This document shows, piece after piece, positions 39,467 to 53,530 of a stretch of 64,000 bases of DNA. The DNA lies in contig NW_026947691.1 of NCBI RefSeq assembly GCF_034190915.1, positions 292,846-356,845 of the forward strand. The letters are read 5' to 3'. This DNA is from Cavia porcellus (lineage: Eukaryota; Chordata; Mammalia; Rodentia; Caviidae). How positions within the stretch are numbered: the first letter of the stretch is position 1; the number at the start of each line of letters is the position of its first letter. The translations under genes and the position numbers were made by a program. A model generated the notes under the pieces. It had not been told where the DNA came from and did not search any database. It saw only the letters and a list, made by a program, of their open reading frames with translations.

Positions 39467-40604
39467 GTGATGTTTTTCTCACTCCCACTAGTGAATGTAA
39501 TGTAACACACACCGGTACAATGCGCACCCCCCCGTGATGTTTTTCTCACTCCCACTAGTGAATGTAATGTAACACACACCCGTACAATGCGCACCCCCCG
39601 TGATGTTTTTCTCACTCCCACTAGTGAATGTAATGTAACACACACCCGTACAATGCGCACCCCCCCGTGATGTTTTTCTCACTCCCATTAGTGAATGTAA
39701 TGTAACACACACCCGTACAATGCGCACCCCCCCGTGATGTTTTTCTCACTCCCACTAGTGAATGTAATGTAACACACACCCGTACAATGCGCACCCCCCC
39801 GTGATGTTTTTCTCACTCCCACTAGTGAATGTAATGCAACACACACCCGTACAATGCGCACCCCCCCGTGATGTTTTTCTCACTCCCACTAGTGAATGTA
39901 ATGTAACACACATCCGTACAATGCGCACCCCCCCGTGATGTTTTTCTCACTTCTACTAGTGAATGTAATGTAACACACACCCGTACAATGCGCACCACCC
40001 CGTGATGTTTTTCTCACTCCTACTAGTGAATGTAATGTAACACACACCCGTACAATGCGCACCCCCCCGTGATGTTTTTCTCACTCCTACTAGTGAATGT
40101 AATGTAACACACACCCGTACAATTTGCACCCCCCCGTGATGTTTTTCTCACTCCTACTAGTGAATGTAATGTAACACACACCCGTACAATTTGCACCCCC
40201 CCGTGATGTTTTTCTCACTCCTACTAGTGAATGTAATGTAACACACACCCGTACAATGCGCACCACCCCGTGATGTTTTTCACACTCCCACCAGTGAATG
40301 TAATGTAACACACACCCGTACAATGCGCACCACCCCGTGATGTTTTTCTCACTCCCAACAGTGAATGTAATGTAACACACACCCGTACAATGCGCACCAC
40401 CACGTGATGTTTTTCTCACTCCCACCAGTGAATGTAATGTAACACACACCCGTACAATGCGCACCACCCCGTGATGTTTTTCTCACTCCCACCAGTGAAT
40501 GTAATGTAACACACACCCGTAAAATGCGCACCACCCCGTGATGTTTTTCTCACTCCCACCAGTGAATGTAATGTAACACACACCCGTACAATGCGCACCC
40601 CCCC
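39467..40604 (+). repeat. Macro-unit 19; B run of 5 with E-box
   Basis: A monomers with CCGGTAC near 39,512, one C6 monomer, CCCATTAGTG, ATGCAACAC near 39,835, CACATCCGTAC near 39,909, CACTTCTAC, D and two H monomers. The B run 40,270-40,604 has CACACTCCCACC in its first member, CCAACAGTG near 40,356 and CACGTG at 40,401-40,406. The stretch matches macro-unit 17 at about +3,214 bp from CATCCGTAC onward. Confidence 0.84.
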
Positions 40605-42012
40605 GTGATGTTTTTCTCACTCCTACTAGTGAATGTAATGTAACACACACCCGTACAATGCGCACCCCCCCCGTGATGTTTTTCTCACTCCCACTAGTGA
40701 ATGTAATGTAACACACACCCGTACAATGCGCACCACCCCGTGATGTTTTTCTCACTCCCACTAGTGAATGTAATGTAACACACACCCGTACAATGCGCAC
40801 AACCCCGTGATGTTTCTCTCACTCCCACTAGTGAATGTAATGTAACACACACCCGTACAATGCGCACCACCCCGTGATGTTTCTCTCACTCCCACTAGTG
40901 AATGTAATGTAACACACACCCGTACAATGCGCACCACCCCGTGATGTTTCTCTCACTCCCACTAGTGAATGTAATGTAACACACACCCGTACAATGCGCA
41001 CCCCCCCGTGATGTTTTTCTCACGCTCACTAGTGAATGTAATGTAACAAACACCCGTACAATGCGCACCACCCCGTGATGTTTTTCTCACTCCCACTAGT
41101 GAATGTAATGTAACACACACCCGTACAATGCGCACCACCCCGTGATGTTTTTCTCACTCCCACCAGTGAATGTAATGTAACACACACCCGTACAATGCGC
41201 ACCACCCCGTGATGTTTTTCTCACTCCCACCAGTGAATGTAATGTAACACACACCCGTACAATGCGCACCACCCCGTGATGTTTTTCTCACTCCCACCAG
41301 TGAATGTAATGTAACACACACCCGTACAATGCGCACCACCCCGTAATGTTTTTCTCACTCCCACCAGTGAATGTAATGTAACACACACCCGTACAATGCG
41401 CACCACCCCGTGATATTTTTCTCACTCCCACCAGTGAATGTAATGTAACACACACCCGTACAATGCGCACCACCCCGTGATGTTTTTCTCACTCTCACCA
41501 GTGAATGTAATGTAACACACACCCGTACAATGCGCACCACCCCGTGATGTTTTTCTCACTCCCACCAGTGAATGTAATGTAACACACACCCGTACAATGC
41601 GCACCACCCCGTGATGTTTTTCTCACTCCCACCAGTGAATGTAATGTAACACACACCCGTACAATGCGCACCACCCCGTGATGTTTTTCACACTCCAACC
41701 AGTGAATGTAATGTAACACACACCCGTACAATGCGCACCACCCCGTGATGTTTTTCTCACTCCCACCAGTGAATGTAATGTAACACACACCCGTACAATG
41801 CGCACCACCCCGTGATGTTTTTCTCACTCCCACCAGTGAATGTAATGTAACACACACCCGTACAATGCGCACCACCCCGTGATGTTTTTCTCACTCCCAC
41901 CAGTGAATGTAATGTAACACACACCCGTACAATGCGCACCACCCCTTGATGTTTTTCTCACCCCCACCAGTGAATGTAATTTAACACACACCCGTACAAT
42001 GCGCACCACCCC
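40605..42012 (+). repeat. Macro-unit 20: ten-monomer internal deletion; B run of 13
   Basis: D, C8 and three E monomers as in macro-unit 18, then at about 40,990-41,025 the array goes from one A monomer straight to CACGCTCAC. The A, I, D, C, G and F section is missing. The B run 41,142-42,012 holds J at 41,689 and ends in K near 41,982. J lies 2,546 bp (38 x 67) after the previous J, where the neighbouring intact unit spans 3,215 bp. Confidence 0.86.
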
Positions 42013-43151
42013 GTGATGTTTTTCTCACTCCCACTACTGAATGTAATGTAACACACACCGGTACAATGCGCACCCCCCCCGTGATGTTTTTCTCACTCCC
42101 ACTAGTGAATGTAATGTAACACACACCCGTACAATGCGCACCCCCCGTGATGTTTTTCTCACTCCCACTAGTGAATGTAATGTAACACACACCCGTACAA
42201 TGCGCACCCCCCCGTGATGTTTTTCTCACTCCCATTAGTGAATGTAATGTAACACACACCCGTACAATGCGCACCACCCCGTGATGTTTTTCTCACTCCC
42301 ACTAGTGAATGTAATGTAACACACACCCGTACAATGCGCACCCCCCCGTGATGTTTTTCTCACTCCCACTAGTGAATGTAATGCAACACACACCCGTACA
42401 ATGCGCACCCCCCCGTGATGTTTTTCTCACTCCCACTAGTGAATGTAATGTAACACACATCCGTACAATGCGCACCCCCCCGTGATGTTTTTCTCACTTC
42501 TACTAGTGAATGTAATGTAACACACACCCGTACAATGCGCACCACCCCGTGATGTTTTTCTCACTCCTACTAGTGAATGTAATGTAACACACACCCGTAC
42601 AATGCGCACCCCCCCGTGATGTTTTTCTCACTCCTACTAGTGAATGTAATGTAACACACACCCGTACAATTTGCACCCCCCCGTGATGTTTTTCTCACTC
42701 CTACTAGTGAATGTAATGTAACACACACCCGTACAATTTGCACCCCCCCGTGATGTTTTTCTCACTCCTACTAGTGAAGGTAATGTAACACACACCCGTA
42801 CAATGCGCACCACCCCGTGATGTTTTTCTCACTCCCACCAGTGAATGTAATGTAACACACACCCGTACAATGCGCACCACCCCGTGATGTTTTTCTCACT
42901 CCCAACAGTGAATGTAATGTAACACACACCCGTACAATGCGCACCACCACGTGATGTTTTTCTCACTCCCACCAGTGAATGTAATGTAACACACACCCGT
43001 ACAATGCGCACCACCCCGTGATGTTTTTCTCACTCCCACCAGTGAATGTAATGTAACACACACCCGTAAAATGCGCACCACCCCGTGATGTTTTTCTCAC
43101 TCCCACCAGTGAATGTAATGTAACACACACCCGTACAATGCGCACCCCCCC
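42013..43151 (+). repeat. Macro-unit 21, close copy of macro-unit 19
   Basis: CACTACTGAATG near 42,034, CCGGTAC near 42,059, C8, C6, CCCATTAGTG, ATGCAACAC near 42,382, CACATCCGTAC, CACTTCTAC, D and two H monomers. The B run 42,817-43,151 has CCAACAGTG near 42,903 and CACGTG at 42,948-42,953, 2,547 bp after the same site in macro-unit 19. Confidence 0.84.
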
Positions 43152-45227
43152 GTGATGTTTTTCTCACTCCTACTCGTGAATGTAATGTAACACACACCCG
43201 TACAATGCGCACCCCCCCCGTGATGTTTTTCTCACTCCCACTAGTGAATGTAATGTAACACACACCCGTACAATGCGCACCACCCCGTGATGTTTTTCTC
43301 ACTCCCACTAGTGAATGTAATGTAACACACACCCGTACAATGCGCACCACCCCGTGATGTTTCTCTCACTCCCACTAGTGAATGTAATGTAACACACACC
43401 CGTACAATGCGCACCACCCCGTGATGTTTCTCTCACTCCCACTAGTGAATGTAATGTAACACACACCCGTACAATGCGCACCACCCCGTGATGTTTCTCT
43501 CACTCCCACTAGTGAATGTAATGTAACACACACCCGTACAATGCGCACCCCCCCGTGATGTTTTTCTCACTCCCACTAGTGAATGTAATGTAACACACAC
43601 CCGTACAATGCGCACCCCCCCGTGATGTTTTTCTCACTCCCACTAGTGAATGTAATGTAACACACACCCGTACAATGCGCACCTCCCCGTGATGTTTTTC
43701 TCACTCCCACTAGTGAATGTAATGTAACACACACCCGTACAATTCGCACCCCCCCGTGATGTTTTTCTCACACCTACTAGTGAATTTAATGTAACACACA
43801 CCCGTACAATGCGCACCCCCCCGTGATGTTTTTCTCACTCCTACTAGTGAATGTAATGTAACACACACCCGTACAATGCGCACCACCCCGTGATGTTTTT
43901 CTCACGCCCACTAGTGAATGTAATGTAACACACACCCGTACAATGCGCACCACCCCGTGATGTTTTCTCACGCCCACTAGTGAATGTAATGTAACACACA
44001 CCCGTACAATGCGCACCACCCCGTGATGTTTTTCTCACGCCCACTAGTGAATGTAATGTAACACACACCCGTACAATGCGCACCACCCCGTGATGTTTTC
44101 TCACGCCCACTAGTGAATGTAATGTAACACACACCCGTACAATAGGCACCACCCCGTGATGTTTTTCTCACGCCCACTAGTGAATGTAATGTAACACACA
44201 CCCGTACAATGCGCACCACCCCGTGATGTATTTCTCACTCCCACTATTGAATGTAATGTAACACACACCCGTACAATGCGCACCACCCCGTGATGTATTT
44301 CTCACTCCCACTAGTGAATGTAATGTAACACACACCCGTACAATGCGCACCACCCCGTGATGTTTTTCTCACGCTCACTAGTGAATGTAATGTAACAAAC
44401 ACCCGTACAATGCGCACCACCCCGTGATGTTTTTCTCACTCCCACTAGTGAATGTAATGTAACACACACCCGTACAATGCGCACCACCCCGTGATGTTTT
44501 TCTCACTCCCACCAGTGAATGTAATGTAACACACACCCGTACAATGCGCACCACCCCGTAATGTTTTTCTCACTCCCACCAGTGAATGTAATGTAACACA
44601 CACCCGTACAATGCGCACCACCCCGTGATATTTTTCTCACTCCCACCAGTGAATGTAAGGTAACACACACCCGTACAATGCGCACCACCCCGTGATGTTT
44701 TTCTCACTCTCACCAGTGAATGTAATGTAACACACACCCGTACAATGCGCACCACCCCGTGATGTTTTTCTCACTCCCACCAGTGAATGTAATGTAACAC
44801 ACACCCGTACAATGCGCACCACCCCGTGATGTTTTTCTCACTCCCACCAGTGAATGTAATGTAACACACACCCGTACAATGCGCACCACCCCGTGATGTT
44901 TTTCACACTCCAACCAGTGAATGTAATGTAACACACACCCGTACAATGCGCACCACCCCGTGATGTTTTTCTCACTCCCACCAGTGAATGTAATGTAACA
45001 CACACCCGTACAATGCGCACCACCCCGTGATGTTTTTCTCACTCCCACCAGTGAATGTAATGTAACACACACCCGTACAATGCGCACCACCCCGTGATGT
45101 TTTTCTCACTCCCACCAGTGAATGTAATGTAACACACACCCGTACAATGCGCACCACCCCGTGATGTTTTTCTCACCCCCACCAGTGAATGTAATTTAAC
45201 ACACACCCGTACAATGCGCACCACCCC
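43152..45227 (+). repeat. Macro-unit 22, close copy of macro-unit 18; B run of 11
   Basis: D with CTACTCGTG, C8, three E monomers, A, I near 43,740, CACACCTAC, D, a C group with two T4 monomers, G at 44,141, F twice, CACGCTCAC, then the B run 44,491-45,227. J is at 44,904 and K near 45,192. G and J both lie 5,761 bp after those of macro-unit 18. AAGGTAAC near 44,657 is the only right-side copy of a left-zone marker. Confidence 0.86.
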
Positions 45228-48173
45228 GTGATGTTTTTCTCACTCCCACTAGTGAATGTAATGTAACACACACCGGTACAATGCGCACCACCCGTGATGT
45301 TTTTCTCACTCCCACTAGTGAATGTAATGTAACACACACCCGTACAATGCGCACCACCCCGTGATGTTTTTCTCACTCCCACTAGTGAATGTAATGCAAC
45401 ACACACCCGTACAATGCGCACCACCCCGTGATGTTTTTCTCACTCCCACTAGTGAATGTAATGTAACACACACCCGTACAATGCGCACCCCCCCGTGATG
45501 TTTTTCTCACTCCCACTAGTGAATGTAATGTAACACACACCCGTACAATGCGCACCCCCCCGTGATGTTTTTTTCACTCCCACTAGTGAATGTAATGTAA
45601 CACACACCCGTACAATGCGCACCCCCCCGTGATGTTTTTCTCACTCCCACTAGTGAATGTAATGTAACACACACCCGTACAATGCGCACCCCCCGTGATG
45701 TTTTTCTCACTCCCACTAGTGAATGTAATGTAACACACACCCATACAATGCGCACCCCCCCGTGATGTTTTTCTCACTCCCATTAGTGAATGTAATGTAA
45801 CACACACCCGTACAATGCGCACCCCCCCGTGATGTTTTTCTCACTCCCACTAGTGAATGTAATGTAACAGACACCCGTACAATGCGCATCCCCCCGTGAT
45901 GTTTTTCTCACTCCCACTAGTGAATGTAATGCAACACACACCCGTACAATGCGCACCCCCCCGTGATGTTTTTCTCACTCCCACTAGTGAATGTAATGTA
46001 ACACACATCCGTACATTGCGCACCCACCCGTGATGTTTTTCTCACTCCCACTAGTGAATGTAATGTAACACACACCCGTACAATGCGCACCACCCCGTGA
46101 TGTTTTTCTCACTCCTACTAGTGAATGTAATGTAACACACACCCGTACAATGCGCAACCCCCCGTGATGTTTTTCTCACTCCTACTAGTGAATGTAATGT
46201 AACACACACCCGTACAATGCGCACCCCCCCGTGATGTTTTTCTCACTCCTACTAGTGAATGTAATGTAACACACACCCGTACAATGCGCACCCCCCCGTG
46301 ATGTTTTTCTCACTCCTACTAGTGAATGTAATGTAACACACACCCGTACAATGCGCACCACCCCCCGTGATGTTTTTCTCACTCCCACTAGTGAATGTAA
46401 TGTAACACACACCCGTACAATGCGCACCACCCCGTGATGTTTTTCTCACTCCCACTAGTGAATGTAATGTAACACACACCCGTACAATGCGCACCACCCC
46501 GTGATGTTTTTCTCACTCCCACTAGTGAATGTAATGTAACAAACACCCGTACAATGCGCACCACCCCGTGATGTTTTTCTCACTCCCACTAGTGAATGTA
46601 ATGTAACACACACCCGTACAATGCGCACCACCCCGTGATGTTTTTCTCACTCCCACTAGTGAATGTAATGTAACACACACCCGTACAATGCGCACCCCCC
46701 CGTGATGTTTTTCTCACTCCCACTAGTGAATGTAATGTAACACACACCCATACAATGCGCAACCCCCGTGATGTTTTTCTCACTCCCACTAGTGAATGTA
46801 ATGTAACACACACCCGTACAATGCGCACCCCCTGTGATGTTTTTCTCACTCCCACTAGTGAATGTAATGTAACACACACCCGTACAATGCGCACCCCCCC
46901 GTGATGTTTTTCTCACTCCCCCTAGTGAATGTAATGTAACACACACCCGTACAATGCGCACCCCCCCGGGATGTTTTTCTCACTCCCACTAGTGAATGTA
47001 ATGTAACACACACCCGTACAATGCGCACCCCCCCGGGATGTTTTTCTCACTCCCACTAGTGAATGTAATGTAACACACACCCGTACAATGCGCACCCCCC
47101 CGTGATGTTTTTCTCACTCCTACTAGTGAATGTAATGTAACACACACCCGTACAATTTGCACCCCCCCGTGATGTTTTTCTCACTCCTACTAGTGAATGT
47201 AATGTAACACACACCCGTACAATGCGCACCCCCCCGTGATGCTTTTCTCACTCCTACTAGTGAATGTAATGTAACACACACCCGTACAATGCGCACCCCC
47301 CCGTGATGTTTTCCTCCCTCCTACTAGTGAATGTAATGTAAGACACACCCGTACAATGCGCACCACCCCGTGATGTTTTTCTCACGCCCACTAGTGAATG
47401 TAATGTAACACACACCCGTACAATGCGCACCACCCCGTGATGTTTTTCTCACGCCCACTAGTGAATGTAATATAACACACACCCGTACAATGCGCACCAC
47501 CCCGTGATGTTTTTCTCACGCCCACTAGTGAATGTAATGTAACACACACCCGTACAATGCGCACCACCCCGTGATGTTTTTCTCACGCCCACTAGTGAAT
47601 GTAATATAACACACACCCGTACAATGCGCACCACCCCGTGATGTTTTTCTCACGCCCACTAGTGAATGTAATGTAACACACACCCGTACAATGCGCACCA
47701 CCCCGTGATGTTTTTCTCACTCCCACCAGTGAATGTAATGTAACACACACCCGTACAATGCGCACCACCCCGTGATGTTTTTCTCACTCCCACCAGTGAA
47801 TGTAATGTAACACACACCCGTACAATGCGCACCACCCCGTGATGTTTTTCTCACTCCCACCAGTGAATGTAATGTAACACACACCCGTACAATGCGCACC
47901 ACCCCGTGATGTTTTTCTCACTCCCACCAGTGAATGTAATGTAACACACACCCGTACAATGCGCACCACCCCGTGATGTTTTTCTCACTCCCACCAGTGA
48001 ATGTAATGTAACACACACCCGTACAATGCGCACCACCCCGTGATGTTTTTCTCACTCCCACCAGTGAATGTAATGTAACACACACCCGTACAATGCGCAC
48101 CACCCCGTGATGTTTTTCTCACTCCCACCAGTGAATGTAATGTAACACACACCCGTACAATGCGCACCCCCCC
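45228..48173 (+). repeat. Macro-unit 23; B run of 7
   Basis: CCGGTAC and a 66-bp CCACCCG monomer follow K, then type A with ATGCAACAC near 45,391 and 45,931, and a T7 monomer near 45,566. D monomers lie at 46.1-46.33 kb, a 69-bp CCACCCCCC monomer near 46,360, CCCCCTAGTG at 46,918, CCGGGATG twice, then H, GATGCTTTTC, TTTTCCTCCC and TAAGACAC. C monomers with ATATAAC follow, then the B run 47,705-48,173. Markers from CCCCCTAGTG on match macro-unit 11 at about +19,757 bp. Confidence 0.84.
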
Positions 48174-50585
48174 GTGATGTTTTTCTCACTCCTACTAGTG
48201 AATGTAATGTAACACACACCCTTACAATGCGCACCCCCCCCGTGATGTTTTTCTCACTCCCACTAGTGAATGTAATGTAACACACTCCCGTACAATGCGC
48301 ACCACCCCGTGATGTTTTTCTCACTCCCACTAGTGAATGTAATGTAACACACACCCGTACAATGCGCACCACCCCGTGATGTTTCTCTCACTCCCACTAG
48401 TGAATGTAATGTAACACACACCCGTACAATGCGCAACACCCCGTGATGTTTCTCTCACTCCCACAAGTGAATGTAATGTAACACACACCCGTACAATGCG
48501 CACCCCACCGTGATGTTTTTCTCACTCCCACTAGTGAATGTAATGTAACACACACCCGTACAATGCGCACCCCCCCGTGATGTTTTTCTCACTCCCACTA
48601 GTGAATGTAATGTAACACACACCCGTACAATGCGCACCCCCCCGTGATGTTTTTCTCACTCCCACTAGTGAATGTAATGTAACACACACCCGTACAATTC
48701 GCACCCCCCCGTGATGTTTTTCTCACACCTACTAGTGAATGTAATGTAACACACACCCGTACAATGCGCACCCCCCCGTGATGTTTTTCTCACTCCTACT
48801 AGTGAATGTAATGTAACACACACCCGTACAATGCGCACCACCCCGTGATGTTTTTCTCACGCCCACTAGTGAATGTAATGTAACACACACCCGTACAATG
48901 CGCACCACCCCGTGATGTTTTTCTCACGCCCACTAGTGAATGTAATGTAACACACACCCGTACAATAGGCACCACCCCGTGATGTTTTTCTCACGCCCAC
49001 TAGTGAATGTAATGTAACACACACCCGTACAATGCGCACCACCCCGTGATGTATTTCTCACTCCCACTAGTGAATGTAATGTAACACACACCCGTACAAT
49101 GCGCACCACCCCGTGATGTATTTCTCACTCCCACTAGTGAATGTAATGTAACACACACCCGTACAATTCGCACCCCCCGTGATGTTTTTCTCACACCTAC
49201 TAGTGAATGTAATGTAACACACACCCGTACAATGCGCACCCCCCCGTGATGTTTTTCTCACTCCTACTAGTGAATGTAATGTAACACACACCCGTACAAT
49301 GCGCACCACCCCGTGATGTTTTTCTCACGCCCACTAGTGAATGTAATGTAACACACACCCGTACAATGCGCACCACCCCGTGATGTTTTTCTCACGCCCA
49401 CTAGTGAATGTAATGTAACACACACCCGTACAATAGGCACCACCCCGTGATGTTTTTCTCACGCCCACTAGTGAATGTAATGTAACACACACCCGTACAA
49501 TGCGCACCACCCCGTGATGTATTTCTCACTCCCACTAGTGAATGTAATGTAACACACACCCGTACAATGCGCACCACCCCGTGATGTATTTCTCACTCCC
49601 ACTAGTGAATGTAATGTAACACACACCCGTACAATGCGCACCACCCCGTGATGTTTTTCTCACGCTCACTAGTGAATGTAATGTAACACACACCCGTACA
49701 ATGCGCACCACCCCGTGATGTTTTTCTCACTCCCACTAGTGAATGTAATGTAACACACACCCGTACAATGCGCACCACCCCGTGATGTTTTTCTCACTCC
49801 CACCAGTGAATGTAATGTAACACACACCCGTACAATGCGCACCACCCGGTGATGTTTTTCTCACTCACACCAGTGAATGTAATGTAACACACACCCGTAC
49901 AATGCGCACCACCCCGTGATGTTTTTCTCACTCCCACCAGTGAATGTAATGTAACACACACCCGTACAATGCGCACCACCCCGTGATGTTTTTCTCACTC
50001 CCACCAGTGAATGTAATGTAACACACACCCGTACAATGCGCACCACCCCGTGATGTTTTTCTCACTCCCACCAGTGAATGTAATGTAACACACACCCGTA
50101 CAATGCGCACCACCCCGTGATGTTTTTCTCACTCCCACCAGTGAATGTAATGTAACACACACCCGTACAATGCGCACCACCCCGTGATGTTTTTCTCACT
50201 CCCACCAGTGAATGTAATGTAACACACACCTGTACAATGCGCACCACCCCGTGATGTTTTTCACACTCCAACCAGTGAATGTAATGTAACACACACCCGT
50301 ACAATGCGCACCACCCCGTGATGTTTTTCTCCCTCCCACCAGTGAATGTAATGTAACACACACCCGTACAATGCGCACGACCCCGTGATGTTTTTCTCAC
50401 TCCCACCAGTGAATGTAATGTAACACACACCCGTACAATGCGCACCACCCCGTGATGTTTTTCTCACCCCCAACAGTGAATGTAATGTAACACACACCCG
50501 TACAATGCGCACCACCCCGTGATGTTTTTCTCACTCCCACCAGTGAATGTAATTTAACACACACCCGTACAATGCGCACCACCCC
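48174..50585 (+). repeat. Macro-unit 24: doubled I-D-C-G-F block; B run of 12
   Basis: D, CCCTTAC at 48,221, C8, CACTCCCGTAC, two E monomers, CCACAAGTG, A, then the I-D-C-G-F block twice in tandem (I near 48,690 and 49,160; G at 48,964 and 49,432; 468-469 bp apart). CACGCTCAC near 49,668 precedes the B run 49,782-50,585, with CACCCGGTG near 49,845, J at 50,262 and K near 50,550. Confidence 0.86.
48690..49628 (+). repeat. Seven-monomer tandem duplication, first instance
   Basis: Two adjacent 468-469 bp copies of the series I, CACACCTAC, D, C, C, G, F, F. G (AATAGG) lies at 48,964 and 49,432. In the second copy the I monomer has C6 and in the first C7. The same doubled block occurs at 57.73-58.67 kb, so this small duplication came before the 9,041-bp one. 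Confidence 0.85.
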
Positions 50586-53530
50586 GTGATGTTTTTCTCA
50601 CTCCCACTAGTGAATGTAATGTAACACACACCCGTACAATGCGCACCACCCGTGATGTTTTTCTCACTCCCACTAGTGAATGTAATGTAACACACACCCG
50701 TACAATGCGCACCACCCCGTGATGTTTTTCTCACTCCCACTAGTGAATGTAATGTAACACACACCCGTACAATGCGCACCACCCCGTGATGTTTTTCTCA
50801 CTCCCACTAGTGAATGTAATGTAACACACACCCGTACAATGCGCACCCCCCCGTGATGTTTTTCTCACTCCCACTAGTGAATGTAATGTAACACACACCC
50901 GTACAATGCGCACCCCCCCGTGATGTTTTTCTCACTCCCACTAGTGAATGTAATGTAACACACACCCGTACAATGCGCACCCTCCCGTGATGTTTTTCTC
51001 ACTCCCACTAGTGAATGTAATGTAACACACACCCGTACAATGCGCACCCCCCCGTGATGTTTTTCTCACTCCCACTAGTGAATGTAATGTAACACACACC
51101 CGTACAATGCGCACCCCCCCCGTGATGTTTTTCTCACTCCCACTAGTGAATGTAATGTAACACACACCCGTACAATGCGCACCCCCCCGTGATGTTTTTC
51201 TCACTCCCACTAGTGAATGTAATGTAACACACACCCGTACAATGCGCAACCCCCGTGATGTTTTTCTCACTCCCACTAGTGAATGTAATGTAACACACAC
51301 CCGTACAATGCGCACCCCCCCGTGATGTTTTTCTCACTCCCACTAGTGAATGTAATGTAACACACACCCGTACAATGCGCACCCCCCCGTGATGTTTTTC
51401 TCACTCCCACTAGTGTATGTAATGTAACACACACCCGTACAATGCGCACCCCCCCGTGATGTTTTTCTCACTCCCACTAGTGAATGTAATGTAACACACA
51501 CCCGTACAATGCGCACCCCCCCGTGCTGTTTTTCTCACTCCCACTAGTGAATGTAATGTAACACACACCCGTAAAATGCGCACCCCCCGTGATGTTTTTC
51601 TCACTCCCACTAGTGAATGTAATGTAACACACACCCGTACAATGCGCACCCCCCCGTGATGTTTTTCTCACTCCCACTAGTGAATGTAATGTAACACACA
51701 CCCGTACAATGCGCACCCCCCCGTGATGTTTTTCTCACTCCCACTAGTGAATGTAATGTAACACACACCCGTACAATGCGCACCCCCCCGTGATGTTTTT
51801 CTCACTCCTACTAGTGAATGTAATGTAACACACACCCGTACAATGCGCACCCCCCCGTGATGTTTTTCTCACTCCTACTAGTGAATGTAATGTAACACAC
51901 ACCCGTACAATGCGCACCACCCCCCGTGATGTTTTTCTCACTCCCACTAGTGAATGTAATGTAACACACACCCGTACAATGCGCACCACCCCGTGATGTT
52001 TTTCTCACTCCCACTAGTGAATGTAATGTAACACACACCCGTACAATGCGCACCACCCCGTGATGTTTTTCTCACTCCCACTAGTGAATGTAATGTAACA
52101 AACACCCGTACAATGCGCACCACCCCGTGATGTTTTTCTCACTCCCACTAGTGAATGTAATGTAACACACACCCGTACAATGCGCACCACCCCGTGATGT
52201 TTTTCTCACTCCCACTAGTGAATGTAATGTAACACACACCCGTACAATGCGCACCCCCCCGTGATGTTTTTCTCACTCCCACTAGTGAATGTAATGTAAC
52301 ACACACCCGTACAATGCGCAACCCCCGTGATGTTTTTCTCACTCCCACTAGTGAATGTAATGTAACACACACCCGTACAATGCGCACCCCCTGTGATGTT
52401 TTTCTCACTCCCACTAGTGAATGTAATGTAACACACACCCGTACAATGCGCACCCCCCGTGATGTTTTTCTCACTCCCACTAGTGAATGTAATGTAACAC
52501 ACACCCGTACAATGCGCACCCCCCCGTGATGTTTTTCTCACTCCCACTAGTGAATGTAATGTAACACACACCCGTACAATGCGCACCCCCCCGTGATGTT
52601 TTTCTAACTCCCCCTAGTGAATGTAATGTAACACAAACCCGTACAATGCGCACCCCCCCGGGATGTTTTTCTCACTCCCACTAGTGAATGTAATGTAACA
52701 CACACCCGTACAATGCGCACCCCCCCGGGATGTTTTTCTCACTCCCACTAGTGAATGTAATGTAACACACACCCGTACAATGCGCACCCCCCCGTGATGT
52801 TTTTCTCACTCCTACTAGTGAATGTAATGTAACACACACCCGTACAATTTGCACCCCCCCGTGATGTTTTTCTCACTCCTACTAGTGAATGTAATGTAAC
52901 ACACACCCGTACAATGCGCACCCCCCCGTGATGCTTTTCTCACTCCTACTAGTGAATGTAATGTAACACACACCCGTACAATGCGCACCCCCCCGTGATG
53001 TTTTCCTCCCTCCTACTAGTGAATGTAATGTAAGACACACCCGTACAATGCGCACCACCCCGTGATGTTTTTCTCACGCCCACTAGTGAATGTAATGTAA
53101 CACACACCCGTACAATGCGCACCACCCCGTGATGTTTTTCTCACGCCCACTAGTGAATGTAATATAACACACACCCGTACAATGCGCACCACCCCGTGAT
53201 GTTTTTCTCACGCCCACTAGTGAATGTAATGTAACACACACCCGTACAATGCGCACCACCCCGTGATGTTTTTCTCACTCCCACCAGTGAATGTAATGTA
53301 ACACACACCCGTACAATGCGCACCACCCCGTGATGTTTTTCTCACTCCCACCAGTGAATGTAATGTAACACACACCCGTACAATGCGCACCACCCCGTGA
53401 TGTTTTTCTCACTCCCACCAGTGAATGTAATGTAACACACACCCGTACAATGCGCACCACCCCGTGATGTTTTTCTCACTCCCACCAGTGAATGTAATGT
53501 AACACACACCCGTACAATGCGCACCCCCCC
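50586..53530 (+). repeat. Macro-unit 25: first copy of the 3.55-kb unit; B run of 4
   Basis: Type A with ACCCTCCCG near 50,980, C8 near 51,113, GTGTATGTAATG near 51,414, GTGCTGTTTTT near 51,523 and GTAAAATGC near 51,572. D follows, then a 69-bp monomer near 51,914, ACAAACAC at 52,098, three short-C monomers at 52,314-52,529, CCGGGATG twice, H, GATGCTTTTC, TTTTCCTCCC, TAAGACAC and C monomers. The B run is 53,263-53,530. Confidence 0.86.
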
